From Flavobacteriales bacterium (GTDB lineage Bacteria > Bacteroidota > Bacteroidia > Flavobacteriales_F > PHOS-HE28), in contig JADJXF010000009.1 of the NCBI GenBank assembly GCA_016715995.1, positions 310,001 through 374,000 of the forward strand: a stretch of DNA of 64,000 nucleotides, read 5' to 3'. Below the pieces are notes generated by a model. It did not search any database and was not told where the DNA came from. It was given only the letters and a program-made list of their open reading frames with translations. Positions within the stretch are counted from its first letter, which is position 1, and every line of letters starts with the position of its first letter. Made by a program: the position numbers and the translations under genes. Positions 43,193 to 51,207 of the stretch are shown here, piece after piece.

Positions 43193-43292
43193 GGGTCATT
43201 GCGCATGGCGTTGCGACCGCTCACATGGACGCCGTTGCCGATGCTCGCTTGAGAGGTGGGATGAGACGTTCAAGCGGATTGCTGAGCGTGGG

Positions 43293-43327
43293 CGTGAGAA
43301 AGGCCCGCTGCGGTTGGAGCGGGCCTT
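43293..43327 (-). terminator. Terminator-like hairpin after tRNA-Ser
   Basis: A perfect 10-bp stem (AAGGCCCGCT with AGCGGGCCTT) and 8-base loop at 43300-43327, 8 bases beyond the 3' end of the tRNA, followed on the minus strand by TCTCACG. The T tract is weak. Confidence 0.6.
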
Positions 43328-43334
43328 GCACGGG

Positions 43335-43421
43335 CGGAGAGGGAGGGATTCGAACCCCCGGTACCCGTGAGGGCACATCTGTTTTCGAGACAGACCCGAT
43401 CGACCACTCTGGCACCTCTCC
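43335..43421 (-). tRNA. tRNA-Ser (anticodon CGA)
   Basis: Minus strand begins GGAGAGGTGCCAGAGTGG and closes with CCTCTCC. Anticodon stem TCTGT/ACAGA with loop CTCGAAA gives anticodon CGA (reads UCG, Ser). The T arm GGGGGTTCGAATCCC is canonical, and a long variable arm (GTGCCCTCACGGGTAC region) fits a class II serine tRNA. CCA is not encoded. Confidence 0.95.
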
Positions 43422-43475
43422 GATCAGGGGGCGGCGAAGATAGACCCGCGCCGTTCACGGCTCATTCCGCCGCAC

Positions 43476-44099
43476 TCAGTCCTTCTTCCGGAAGGCGCCG
43501 TTCTGCCAGGCCTGGATGAATTGCGCCCAGGCCACAGGGTTGAATAGGTTGATCGGTGGTGTGCCCCCGCTGTAATACAGCTTCGTCTGATCCATCGCCA
43601 TCTGGTACTGATAGCTCTGATAGGCATCAGGCGGCAGGCTCTCCATCCGCTGCACCATCTCGGCCGGTGAGAGGTTGCGCAGGGTGAGTTGGTAGTCGTC
43701 AGCCGGCAGGTTCAGGTTCATGAAAGCCTCACTGAATTGCTCCTTGGAGGGCCAGGGGTACACCACGGCCTCCTTCAGCCACACGGTGTCCCGGCTCATC
43801 ACATGGATCATGGAATACTTGTTCTCCGGCAGGTCGCTGGGGATGACATAGTTGGAGCGGACGAACCCCAGCGCGCTGAACAAGATGGTATCACCTTCTT
43901 GGGCCACGAAGCTGAAATAGCCGAACACATCGCTCATGGTGCCGCGGTAGGTGTTGCGCACCAGGATGTTGGTGAAGGGGATCGGTGCCAGGCTGTCGGT
44001 CACCACCACTCCGCTGAACTGTACCAGCTGCGGTATGGGCGGTTGCGCGGTCAGTGGGAAGGATGCGGCCAGCACGATGGCTGCAAGAACGGTTCTCAT
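43476..44099 (-). CDS. Secreted carboxypeptidase-regulatory-like domain protein
   Basis: 207 residues from ATG 44099 with signal peptide (TVLAAIVLAASFPLTAQ). Residues about 28-100 form a CarboxypepD_reg-like beta-sandwich (FSGVVVTDSLAPIPFTNILV, SDVFGYFSFVAQEGDTILFSALGF), the domain found at the N-terminus of TonB-dependent receptors; here it stands without a receptor barrel. The C-terminal half has VWLKEAVVYPWPSKEQF, typical of stand-alone members. Promoter box TACCTTTG 8 bases upstream. Confidence 0.88.
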   Translation of the reverse strand: MRTVLAAIVLAASFPLTAQPPIPQLVQFSGVVVTDSLAPIPFTNILVRNTYRGTMSDVFGYFSFVAQEGDTILFSALGFVRSNYVIPSDLPENKYSMIHVMSRDTVWLKEAVVYPWPSKEQFSEAFMNLNLPADDYQLTLRNLSPAEMVQRMESLPPDAYQSYQYQMAMDQTKLYYSGGTPPINLFNPVAWAQFIQAWQNGAFRKKD

Positions 44100-44107
44100 G
44101 TGGGAAA

Positions 44108-44115
44108 CAAAGGTA
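44108..44115 (-). promoter_or_regulatory. -7 element (TACCTTTG) of the carboxypeptidase-regulatory-like gene
   Basis: Exact TAnnTTTG match on the minus strand, 8 bases before the ATG at 44099. It lies in the divergent gap shared with the T9SS gene at 44196. Confidence 0.55.
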
Positions 44116-44195
44116 GCCCGTTGCTTTCGCGACTCCGGATGATGGGACGTGCGACCATCCCGGTAGTTTAGCCGGATCAAACCAAACCCTGCCCG

Positions 44196-45257
44196 ATGCG
44201 CTCGATTCTGACACTTGTTGTGATGCTCCCCGTATTCGCGGTCGCGCAGATCACCATCGGGCCGACCGATATGCCCACCGCTGGCGATACCGTTCGGTAT
44301 CGCACCACCTCCGCAGCCGGGCTGGATTATGCTTCCACTGAGGCCGGGATAATCTGGGACTTCAGCATGCTCACGCCCGATACGGAGGGCGCGGATACCT
44401 GCGTCACGGTGGCGTCCACGCCTTTGCTCTACCAGTTCTTCTTCAACAACGGTATTCTCTATCCGCAGCATCAGGCCAGCCATGCACAACGCGGGCCATC
44501 CTTCGGCTTCCAGCAGCTCACCGTCAACGATGTGTTCGAGTACTTCAAGAATGACGCCATCGGTTTCCGCAATGTGGGCTTCGGCGCCAATGTGAATGGC
44601 GTGCCGGCCAGCACGCGCCGCATTCCTGTGGATTGGGTCCATCGGTTTCCGTTGGAGTACGGTGACATGGATACCAGCTACAGCGAGTTCACGCTCAACG
44701 TCCCTTCGCTCTTCTCCTTCACGCAGAAACAGACACGGTACAATGAAGTGGATGGCTGGGGCACCTTGTACCTGCCTGCGGACACCTTCGATGTGCTCCG
44801 CGTGAAGAGCACCTTGGAACGGAACGATTCAATCTTCATCAGCCAGTTCGGCCAAGGCTTCTCCTTCCCCGAACCCGAGACCGTGGAATACAAGTGGATC
44901 GCGCTGGGGATGGATGGTCCAGTGCTTCAGATCAACGTGAACGCCGGACAAGCGACCACGGCGCGCTTCTACTATCAGCCGGATGATATCACGCTGAGCG
45001 CACCTTCGTCAGTCGAATCAGCACGATTGATCGTAGCACCGAATCCGGCTAACGAGTCCGTGATGTTCCAGTTGCCCGGTGATCCTGGCGTCTTGACCTT
45101 GCACGATGCGCAGGGAAGGCAGGTGCGAAGCCTTCGTGTCGGTAAAGGCTCCGCGCAGCTGCGGATATCGGTCACGGACCTGGCTCCAGGGGCGTACCTG
45201 GCGCGGCTCAGCAATGCCGAGGGTGCGCACGTGGCTCGTGTGATGGTGGAACACTGA
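44196..45257 (+). CDS. Secreted protein with T9SS type A sorting domain
   Basis: 353 residues. Signal peptide MRSILTLVVMLPVFAVAQ, then a beta-rich body of about 250 residues (ITIGPTDMPTAGDTVRYRTT, GWGTLYLPADTFDVLRVKS) and a type A sorting domain (LIVAPNPANESVMFQLPG, LHDAQGRQVRSL, DLAPGAYLARL). No catalytic motif seen. Function unknown. A TAGTTTAG sequence 28 bases upstream is one base off the -7 consensus. Confidence 0.9.
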   Translation: MRSILTLVVMLPVFAVAQITIGPTDMPTAGDTVRYRTTSAAGLDYASTEAGIIWDFSMLTPDTEGADTCVTVASTPLLYQFFFNNGILYPQHQASHAQRGPSFGFQQLTVNDVFEYFKNDAIGFRNVGFGANVNGVPASTRRIPVDWVHRFPLEYGDMDTSYSEFTLNVPSLFSFTQKQTRYNEVDGWGTLYLPADTFDVLRVKSTLERNDSIFISQFGQGFSFPEPETVEYKWIALGMDGPVLQINVNAGQATTARFYYQPDDITLSAPSSVESARLIVAPNPANESVMFQLPGDPGVLTLHDAQGRQVRSLRVGKGSAQLRISVTDLAPGAYLARLSNAEGAHVARVMVEH

Positions 45258-45358
45258 TTCGCGGTCGTGCCTTTGCCAACGGATGTGCCACCCGTCAAGC
45301 TGGCAGGCCGCTCGTAACGGCATGGACTTCGAATGGGCCCGGCTCCAACGGCATGGGA

Positions 45359-45366
45359 TAATTTCG
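45359..45366 (+). promoter_or_regulatory. Putative -7 element (TAATTTCG) of the lemA operon
   Basis: TAnnTTCG variant 23 bases before the lemA ATG at 45390, the same octamer as upstream of uvrA. Confidence 0.45.
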
Positions 45367-45389
45367 CCCCGACCTCACCAACACCAACC

Positions 45390-45980
45390 ATGAAGAAGTA
45401 CCTCGGCATCATCATCGGACTCGGATTCCTCGGCATCATCGCCCTTTGGATCGGATCGTTCTACAACGGCACCGTCGCTGCCAATGAGCAAGTGGAGAAG
45501 GTCTGGGGCGATGTCCTCGTCCGCTACCAGGAACGGGCGGACAAGACCAAGAACCTGCTGGAGATCGTGAAGGGCGCTGCGGATTTCGAGCAGGAGACGC
45601 TCACGCAGGTGATCGAGGCGCGCTCCAAGGCCACCGGCATCAACCTCACCGCCGATCAGCTCACGCCGGAGAACCTCAAGGCCTTCGAGGATGCGCAGGC
45701 CCAGTTCACCGGCGCGCTCTCACGGCTGCTCGTCACCATTGAGCGCTACCCTGACCTGAAGGCCGTTGCCGCGTTCCGCGATTTCCAAGCGCAGTATGAA
45801 GGCATGGAGAACCGCATCAGCGTGGAGCGCCGCAAGTTCAACGATGCGGTGCGGCTCTACAACCTGCGCATCAAGCGCTTCCCGGGCAACTTCTTGGCCG
45901 GCTTCTTCGGCTTCCCGGAGAAAGGCTACTTCCAGGCCGCCGAAGGCACCGAGAACGCGCCCGACATCTCGTTCAAGTGA
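45390..45980 (+). CDS. lemA: LemA family protein
   Basis: 196 residues from ATG 45390. One N-terminal membrane helix (YLGIIIGLGFLGIIALWIG) then the helical LemA domain: FYNGTVAANEQVEKVWGDVLVRYQERADKTKNLLEIVKG, YPDLKAVAAFRDFQAQYEGMENRISVERRKFNDAV and YNLRIKRFPGNFLAGFFGF, all conserved. Exposed outside the cytoplasm; function unclear. It starts an operon with two TPM-domain genes, a very common arrangement. Confidence 0.96.
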   Translation: MKKYLGIIIGLGFLGIIALWIGSFYNGTVAANEQVEKVWGDVLVRYQERADKTKNLLEIVKGAADFEQETLTQVIEARSKATGINLTADQLTPENLKAFEDAQAQFTGALSRLLVTIERYPDLKAVAAFRDFQAQYEGMENRISVERRKFNDAVRLYNLRIKRFPGNFLAGFFGFPEKGYFQAAEGTENAPDISFK

Positions 45981-46426
45981 GCGTGCTCACGGCCGAGGAG
46001 TTCCTCACCGCCGAGGAGCAGAAGCAGGTGAAGGCGGCCATTCAGCAGGCCGAGAAGCGCACCTCGGGAGAGATTCGGGTCCATCTGGAGGACCACATCG
46101 ACGAGGATGTCCTGGATCATGCCGCGTTCGTGTTCGAGGAACTGGGCATGCACCAAACACGCGACCGCAACGGTGTGCTCATTTACGTGTGCGTGGCCGA
46201 CCGTCAGGCTGCGGTGATCGGCGACCAAGGCATCAACGAACGCGTGCCGCCGCACTTCTGGAATGATGTGCTCGGCGTGCTGCAGCTGCATTTCGCTGCC
46301 GGTCGACGGGCGGAAGGCCTCTGTGAAGCGGTGGCCATGGTGGGGGAGAAGCTCATCGCCTTCCATCCGCTTCGTTCCGACGACAGCGACGAGTTGAGCA
46401 ACGAGGTGAGCATCGGCAAGCGATGA
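45977..46426 (+). CDS. Short TPM-domain protein
   Basis: 149 residues, start GTG 45977, whose GTGA overlaps the lemA TGA. TPM domain: LTAEEQKQVKAAIQQAEKRTSGEIRVHLEDH, GVLIYVCVADRQAAVIGDQGINERVP. No signal peptide or membrane helix, so it is a cytosolic or translation-coupled partner of the larger TPM protein. The TPM fold is linked to photosystem II repair in plants; the bacterial role is unclear. Confidence 0.9.
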   Translation: MSVLTAEEFLTAEEQKQVKAAIQQAEKRTSGEIRVHLEDHIDEDVLDHAAFVFEELGMHQTRDRNGVLIYVCVADRQAAVIGDQGINERVPPHFWNDVLGVLQLHFAAGRRAEGLCEAVAMVGEKLIAFHPLRSDDSDELSNEVSIGKR

Positions 46427-47232
46427 GGACCGCGCTCGCCACCGCATTCCTGCTGATCGTGCTCTCCGCGCAGGCCGCGCGATTTGATTGCTCCCTTTCG
46501 AGGCCCAGCGAGCGCGACCAGGACCGATTGCTGTGGACGTACACGGACCTGCTTTCCGCCGATGAGGCGCAGCGCATCGATGACCGTTTGACCGCTTTCG
46601 CGCGTGAGACGAGCAACCGCATCCTCGTCCTTATCGTGGATACCCTCTGCGGCACCAGCGATTCGGACTTGGCGTTCCGGATCGGGGAGGAATGGGGCCT
46701 TGGCGCCAAGGGCTTCGACAACGGCATCGTCTTCCTCATCAAGCCTACCGGAGGGCAGGGAGAGCGTAGGGTCTTCATCGCAACCGGCTACGGATTGGAG
46801 GGTGCCATCCCCGATGCCACGTGCAAGCAGATCATCGAGAACGAGGTGATCCCGCGCTTCAAGCAGGGCCGCTTCGCCGATGGCATCGAGGCCGCGCTCA
46901 ACGTTCTCATGCCCCTTGCCAAGGGCGAATTCGACCACCGGAGCTACGGCCGCAAGAGCGTGCCTTGGGGCGTGGTGATCATGGTGCTGGTGGTCATTCT
47001 CATCGCCATATTCTCTTGGCGCGGACGCGTGAAGCGCTACGCACGGACCAACAGTTTGGACTTCTGGTCGGCCATGTGGCTGCTGAGCCAGATGGACCGC
47101 AAGCACTCCGGGCGCTGGCAAGGTGGGACCGGGGGCGGCGGCTTCCGCGGGTTCGGAGGCGGGGGAGGTGGCGGGTTCGGTGGTTTCGGCGGCGGCAGCT
47201 TCGGCGGTGGCGGCGCCGGTGGCAGTTGGTAG
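46423..47232 (+). CDS. YgcG-like TPM-domain membrane protein with Gly-rich tail
   Basis: 269 residues. Signal peptide (LATAFLLIVLSAQAA), TPM domain (YTDLLSADEAQRIDDRLTAFA, ILVLIVDTLCG, DNGIVFLIKP, VFIATGYGLEGAIPD), one membrane helix near residue 190 (GVVIMVLVVILIAIFSW) and a C-terminal tail made of Gly, Phe and Ser. Overlaps the preceding gene by ATGA. Typical third gene of the lemA unit; membrane-linked, role unknown. Confidence 0.94.
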   Translation: MRTALATAFLLIVLSAQAARFDCSLSRPSERDQDRLLWTYTDLLSADEAQRIDDRLTAFARETSNRILVLIVDTLCGTSDSDLAFRIGEEWGLGAKGFDNGIVFLIKPTGGQGERRVFIATGYGLEGAIPDATCKQIIENEVIPRFKQGRFADGIEAALNVLMPLAKGEFDHRSYGRKSVPWGVVIMVLVVILIAIFSWRGRVKRYARTNSLDFWSAMWLLSQMDRKHSGRWQGGTGGGGFRGFGGGGGGGFGGFGGGSFGGGGAGGSW

Positions 47233-47270
47233 CAAGCATTGATGCGTTGCCTATCGGCATCATGAACCCC

Positions 47271-47307
47271 GACAACCGGCAACCGACAACAGACACCCGG
47301 CAACTGG
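47271..47307 (+). repeat. ACAACCG-type intergenic repeat
   Basis: GACAACCGGCAACCGACAAC and the following AGACACCCGGCAACTGG resemble the arm of the inverted repeat at 22357-22381. It lies directly before the TerB-DnaJ gene start. Confidence 0.45.
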
Positions 47308-47314
47308 GCTAGCA

Positions 47315-48055
47315 ATGGCGTTCAGCAAGTGGATCGGCGGCGGCCTCGGCTTCACCTTCGGTGGGCCTATCGGTGCCATCGTGGGCTTCGCCATCGGTGC
47401 GATGCTCGATCACATGAGCGGCGTCCCAACCGAGGAGATGCCGCCCATGCGCAGTCGGCCCGGCCCTGCCACCGGCGGCGACATGGCCATGAGCCTGGTG
47501 GTGCTCACGGCGGCATTGATGCGTGCCGATGGCCGCGTGACGCAGCGCGAACTGGACCATGTGCGGCGCTTCTTCGTGCAACAGTTCGGTGTGCAGCAGG
47601 CGGGCCAATTGCTCGTGGTCCTGCGCGATGTGCTGAAGCGCGAGATCCCCGTGCACGAGGTCTGCGAGCAGATGCGGCAGCACATGCCGCATCCGGTGCG
47701 CCTGCAGCTCATGCACTACCTCATCGGCCTGGCCCACGCCGATGGCCAAGTGGACCGCAAGGAGTTCGAGGTGTTGCGCCGCATCGCGCACGGCCTGGGC
47801 ATCAACGACAAGGACCTCGGCTCGCTCAGCGCCATGTTCCGCACCGCTGACCCGTCAGCGGCTTACGACGTGCTGGAGATCACGCGCAGCGCCACCGACG
47901 ACGATGTGAAGAAGGCCTACCGCCGCATGGCCATGAAGTACCACCCGGACAAGGTGGCCCAGCTCGGCGAGGAAGTGCAGAAGGCTGCCCACGAGAAGTT
48001 CAAGAAGGTGCAGGAGGCCTACGAGGCCATCCAGAAGGAGAGGGGGATGAAGTGA
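47315..48055 (+). CDS. TerB-like plus DnaJ-domain protein (DjlA-like co-chaperone)
   Basis: 246 residues. Gly-rich hydrophobic N-terminus (GGGLGFTFGGPIGAIVGFAIGAML), which may be a membrane anchor as in DjlA. Then a TerB-like helical domain (LTAALMRADGRVTQRELDHVRRFF, LIGLAHADGQVDRKEFEVLRRIA) with the acidic DGxV loops, and a C-terminal J domain with DVLEITRSATDDDVKKAYR and the essential HPD in KYHPDK near residue 210. Would stimulate DnaK ATPase. Downstream gap holds a promoter box for the PPIase gene. Confidence 0.94.
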   Translation: MAFSKWIGGGLGFTFGGPIGAIVGFAIGAMLDHMSGVPTEEMPPMRSRPGPATGGDMAMSLVVLTAALMRADGRVTQRELDHVRRFFVQQFGVQQAGQLLVVLRDVLKREIPVHEVCEQMRQHMPHPVRLQLMHYLIGLAHADGQVDRKEFEVLRRIAHGLGINDKDLGSLSAMFRTADPSAAYDVLEITRSATDDDVKKAYRRMAMKYHPDKVAQLGEEVQKAAHEKFKKVQEAYEAIQKERGMK

Positions 48056-48154
48056 AGGGCTCGGGTGAACATTCAAGACACGAGTCCCCTGCCCTAGCTG
48101 AGCTTCAATCTTTTTAACGGCCCGGCCCGCCAAGCCCCACCGAAGGGCAACGGT

Positions 48155-48162
48155 TACATTTG
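48155..48162 (+). promoter_or_regulatory. -7 element (TACATTTG) of the PPIase operon
   Basis: Exact TAnnTTTG match 31 bases before the ATG at 48194, at the head of the four-gene run of SurA-like genes and moxR. Confidence 0.55.
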
Positions 48163-48193
48163 GCACCCTTTCAATGACCTTATCCTCGGTCCG

Positions 48194-50353
48194 ATGACTT
48201 CGAAACGACTCTTGAGCACCGCCCTCGCTGGCCTAATGGTGGTGGCCACCGTAGCGCAGAACGGCGCCTCCGACCCCGTGCTGATGACCGTTGACAGCCA
48301 GCCGGTGAAGCGTGCCGAATTCGAGGCCATCTACAAGAAGAACAATAAGGAGGCGGCGGTGACGAAGGAGGCCTTGGATGAGTACCTGGAGCTCTTCATC
48401 AACTACAAGCTGAAGGTGCGCGAGGCGGAGAAGCTGGGCATGGACACCATCGGCAAGTTCCGCAACGAACTCGACGGCTACCGCAAGCAGCTGGCGCGTC
48501 CGTACTTGATCGACCGCGAATTGAACGACGCGCTGCTGCGCGAGGCGTATGACCGCAGCCAGCAAGAGGTGCGGGCCAGCCACATCCTTGTGCAGGTGGC
48601 CGCCGATGCTTCACCGGAGGACACCTTGGCCGCATGGAAGAAGCTCCAGGGCCTGCGCGAGCGGGTGATGAAGGGCGAGGATTTCGGCACGATCGCCCGG
48701 AGCAACAGCGATGACCCGAGTGCGGAGAAGAACGACGGGGACCTCGGTTGGTTCAGCGCATTGCAGATGGTGTACCCATTCGAGAATGCGGCATACCTCA
48801 CGCCGGTAGGTGAAGTAAGCCAGCCGGTGCGCACGCGCTTCGGCTACCACGTCCTGAAGGTGGCGGGCAAGCGCCCGGCGCGCGGCCAGGTGAAGGTGGC
48901 GCATGTGATGCTGCGCAGCACCGATACCGACACGCCCGAGAAGCAGGCGAACAGTGAGCAGCGGATCCGGGAGATCCACAAGCAGATCACCGAAGGGACG
49001 CTTTCCTTCGCCGATGCGGCCTTGAAGTACAGCGAGGACGAGAGTTCCAACACGAAAGGCGGCGAACTGGGCCAATTCGGAACGGGTAAGATGATCGAGG
49101 AGTTCGAGGACGCGGCCTTCTCATTGAAGCAGCCCGGCCAGATCGGCGAGCCGGTGAAATCACGCTTCGGCTGGCACATCATCAAGAGCATCGAGGTCAT
49201 CCCGCCCGCGACTTACGACCAGGCCAAGGGCGAACTGAAGAGCAAGATCGCGCGCGACAGCCGCGCCGAGATCACCCGCAAGGCCTTCCTGTCGAAGCTG
49301 AAGAAGGACTACGGCTTCATGACCTATCCAGGGAACCTGAAGGCCGTGTACGCCATGGTGGACACCTCCATCTTCAAGAAAGGCACCGCCACTACGGATA
49401 CCCTTATCCGCAAACAGGTGGTGGAAGGGCCCTACGTGAAAGGCAAAGGGAAGAAGGCGGTACGCTACAAGCGCGAACTGGCCGGTGCGATCAGCGGCGG
49501 GCGAATGCTGGCCGTTCGGAGCCGTCCGTATGAGGAGATGACGCAGACCATGGACGATACCGTGGTGGTGCGCGAGGTGATGGAGGGCTGGGCCTATGAC
49601 CGGAAGAAGGCCGCCAAGCTCTCCAAGCCGGTGTTCGCCTTCACCGGCAAGACCTTCACGCAGAAGGACCTTCTGGATCAGCTTGAGAACCGCCAGCGTC
49701 GCGAGCGCTCCACGCCAATCCCTGCGTACGTGGACTCCCGGTTGAACGAATACGCCGAAGAGCGCATCCTCGCGTATGAGGACGAGAACCTCGAGGGCAA
49801 GTATGAGGATTTCCGCCTGCTGATGAAGGAATACCGCGATGGCATCCTGCTCTTCGAACTCACTGATCAGAAGGTATGGAGCAAGGCCGTGAAGGACAGT
49901 GCCGGGCTCGCGGAATTCCAGCAGTCCAACGCCGACCGCTTCATGTGGCCCACGCGCTACGAGTGCGATGTGTACACCTGCGCCGATGCCAAGGTGGCCA
50001 AGCAAGTGCGCGGCCTCGTGAAGCAGGGCAAGCGCGGCAACGACCTCATGTCCGTGGTGAACAAGTCGAACGCCCTCGCCCTGAACATCGATAGTGGCAC
50101 CTTCACCGAAGAGGACAAGCCCTTCCTGATAGGCCTGAGCGCGATTGGGCTGAGCAAGGACATCGCCCTTGATGGCCGTGTGGCGCTGGTGGACCTGAAG
50201 AAGATACTACCGCCTTCGCCGAAGACGCTGGATGAGGCGCGCGGCCTTATCACTGCCGCTTACCAGGACCAGTTGGAGAAGGATTGGGTGGCGGAGATGC
50301 GCGCCAAGTACCCGGTGACGGTGGACAAGGGTGTGCTCTATTCCATCAAGTGA
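48194..50353 (+). CDS. Periplasmic peptidyl-prolyl isomerase/chaperone with two PpiC domains
   Basis: 719 residues with signal peptide (LLSTALAGLMVVATVAQ). N-terminal SurA-like chaperone part (PVLMTVDSQPVKRAEFEAIYKKN, ELFINYKLKVREAEKLGMD), then two parvulin domains: first VRASHILVQVAADAS to RFGYHVLKVAG (about 117-225), second VKVAHVMLRSTDTD to RFGWHIIKSIE (about 230-335). The C-terminal half (about 350-719) has a long region without known domains that includes a second SurA-like helical part. Helps outer-membrane and secreted proteins fold. First of three related genes; stop overlaps the next GTG. Confidence 0.94.
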   Translation: MTSKRLLSTALAGLMVVATVAQNGASDPVLMTVDSQPVKRAEFEAIYKKNNKEAAVTKEALDEYLELFINYKLKVREAEKLGMDTIGKFRNELDGYRKQLARPYLIDRELNDALLREAYDRSQQEVRASHILVQVAADASPEDTLAAWKKLQGLRERVMKGEDFGTIARSNSDDPSAEKNDGDLGWFSALQMVYPFENAAYLTPVGEVSQPVRTRFGYHVLKVAGKRPARGQVKVAHVMLRSTDTDTPEKQANSEQRIREIHKQITEGTLSFADAALKYSEDESSNTKGGELGQFGTGKMIEEFEDAAFSLKQPGQIGEPVKSRFGWHIIKSIEVIPPATYDQAKGELKSKIARDSRAEITRKAFLSKLKKDYGFMTYPGNLKAVYAMVDTSIFKKGTATTDTLIRKQVVEGPYVKGKGKKAVRYKRELAGAISGGRMLAVRSRPYEEMTQTMDDTVVVREVMEGWAYDRKKAAKLSKPVFAFTGKTFTQKDLLDQLENRQRRERSTPIPAYVDSRLNEYAEERILAYEDENLEGKYEDFRLLMKEYRDGILLFELTDQKVWSKAVKDSAGLAEFQQSNADRFMWPTRYECDVYTCADAKVAKQVRGLVKQGKRGNDLMSVVNKSNALALNIDSGTFTEEDKPFLIGLSAIGLSKDIALDGRVALVDLKKILPPSPKTLDEARGLITAAYQDQLEKDWVAEMRAKYPVTVDKGVLYSIK

Positions 50354-51207
50354 GGAGCGCTGCGGTGCGTCCGCGTTGTTCTTACGCGCTCCTGCTCGGA
50401 TTGGCGCTGACCTCCTGCGGGGGCGATTCCTCGGAGGATGATCCGCCCATTGCGCGTGCCTACGACCAAGTGCTGCATTGGAGCGACCTGCGGCAGTTCA
50501 TCCCCATCGGCACAGCGGCCGAGGACAGCGCGGCAATGGCAGAGGCATACATCAATGCATGGATGCATCAACAGGTGGAACTGCACCATGCGGAGCTGAA
50601 CCTGGCCCCTGATCGCAAAGGCTTCGAGAACGAGCTGCGCGACTACCGGAACTCATTGCTGATGCATGCCTATGAAGAGGAACTGGTGCGGCAGCGATTG
50701 GACACCAATATCAATGCCGAGGAGCTTGAAGCGTACTACCACGAGCATGCGGGCGATTTCGACCTGGCCGATGACATCATGCGAGCACGCTGGTTCAAGG
50801 TGCCCGTGGACGACCGCCGCGCACTGAAGCGCTTGGAGAACCGGTTCATGAGCGGCAAGGCGGATGACATGCGCGAAGTGGAGATTGCCCTGGTGCAGCG
50901 TGGCATCACCATCATCGACCGGAGCGGGCAATGGACCACCTTGGCCGAACTGCGCAATGAAGTGCCTGTTGAGGCGTTGCCAGGTGTGGGGCCCGAGGGC
51001 CGCCGCATCGTGATCCAAGCGCTTGAGGCGGCCTGGTTCCTTGACATACTCGAACTTCGCCCGCGCCATGCCCCATCGCCCATCGAGCTGGTTAGGCAAG
51101 ACATCCGGACCATCCTACTTAACCGCCGCAAGCTCGACCTCATCGAGAAGATGCGAGAAGACCTCCTGAACGATGCCATCGCGAGCAAGAGCGTTGTGCG
51201 CTACTAG
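50350..51207 (+). CDS. Lipoprotein related to SurA chaperone region, no PPIase domain seen
   Basis: 285 residues from GTG 50350, which overlaps the upstream TGA (GTGA). Signal with lipobox: SYALLLGLALTSC. The mature part is charged and helical (EAYINAWMHQQVELHHAELNL, FENELRDYRNSLLMHAYEEELVRQRLDTNINAEELEAYYHEH), as in the SurA N-terminal chaperone module, and ends IELVRQDIRTILLNRRKLDLIEKMREDLLNDA. I see no parvulin motif (no HILV/GWH pair). Probably a chaperone partner of the flanking PPIases. Confidence 0.85.
   Translation: MRSAAVRPRCSYALLLGLALTSCGGDSSEDDPPIARAYDQVLHWSDLRQFIPIGTAAEDSAAMAEAYINAWMHQQVELHHAELNLAPDRKGFENELRDYRNSLLMHAYEEELVRQRLDTNINAEELEAYYHEHAGDFDLADDIMRARWFKVPVDDRRALKRLENRFMSGKADDMREVEIALVQRGITIIDRSGQWTTLAELRNEVPVEALPGVGPEGRRIVIQALEAAWFLDILELRPRHAPSPIELVRQDIRTILLNRRKLDLIEKMREDLLNDAIASKSVVRY

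Noticed and set aside
43221..43458. Three short minus-strand open frames
   Set aside because: They run through the tRNA-Ser gene and its terminator hairpin.
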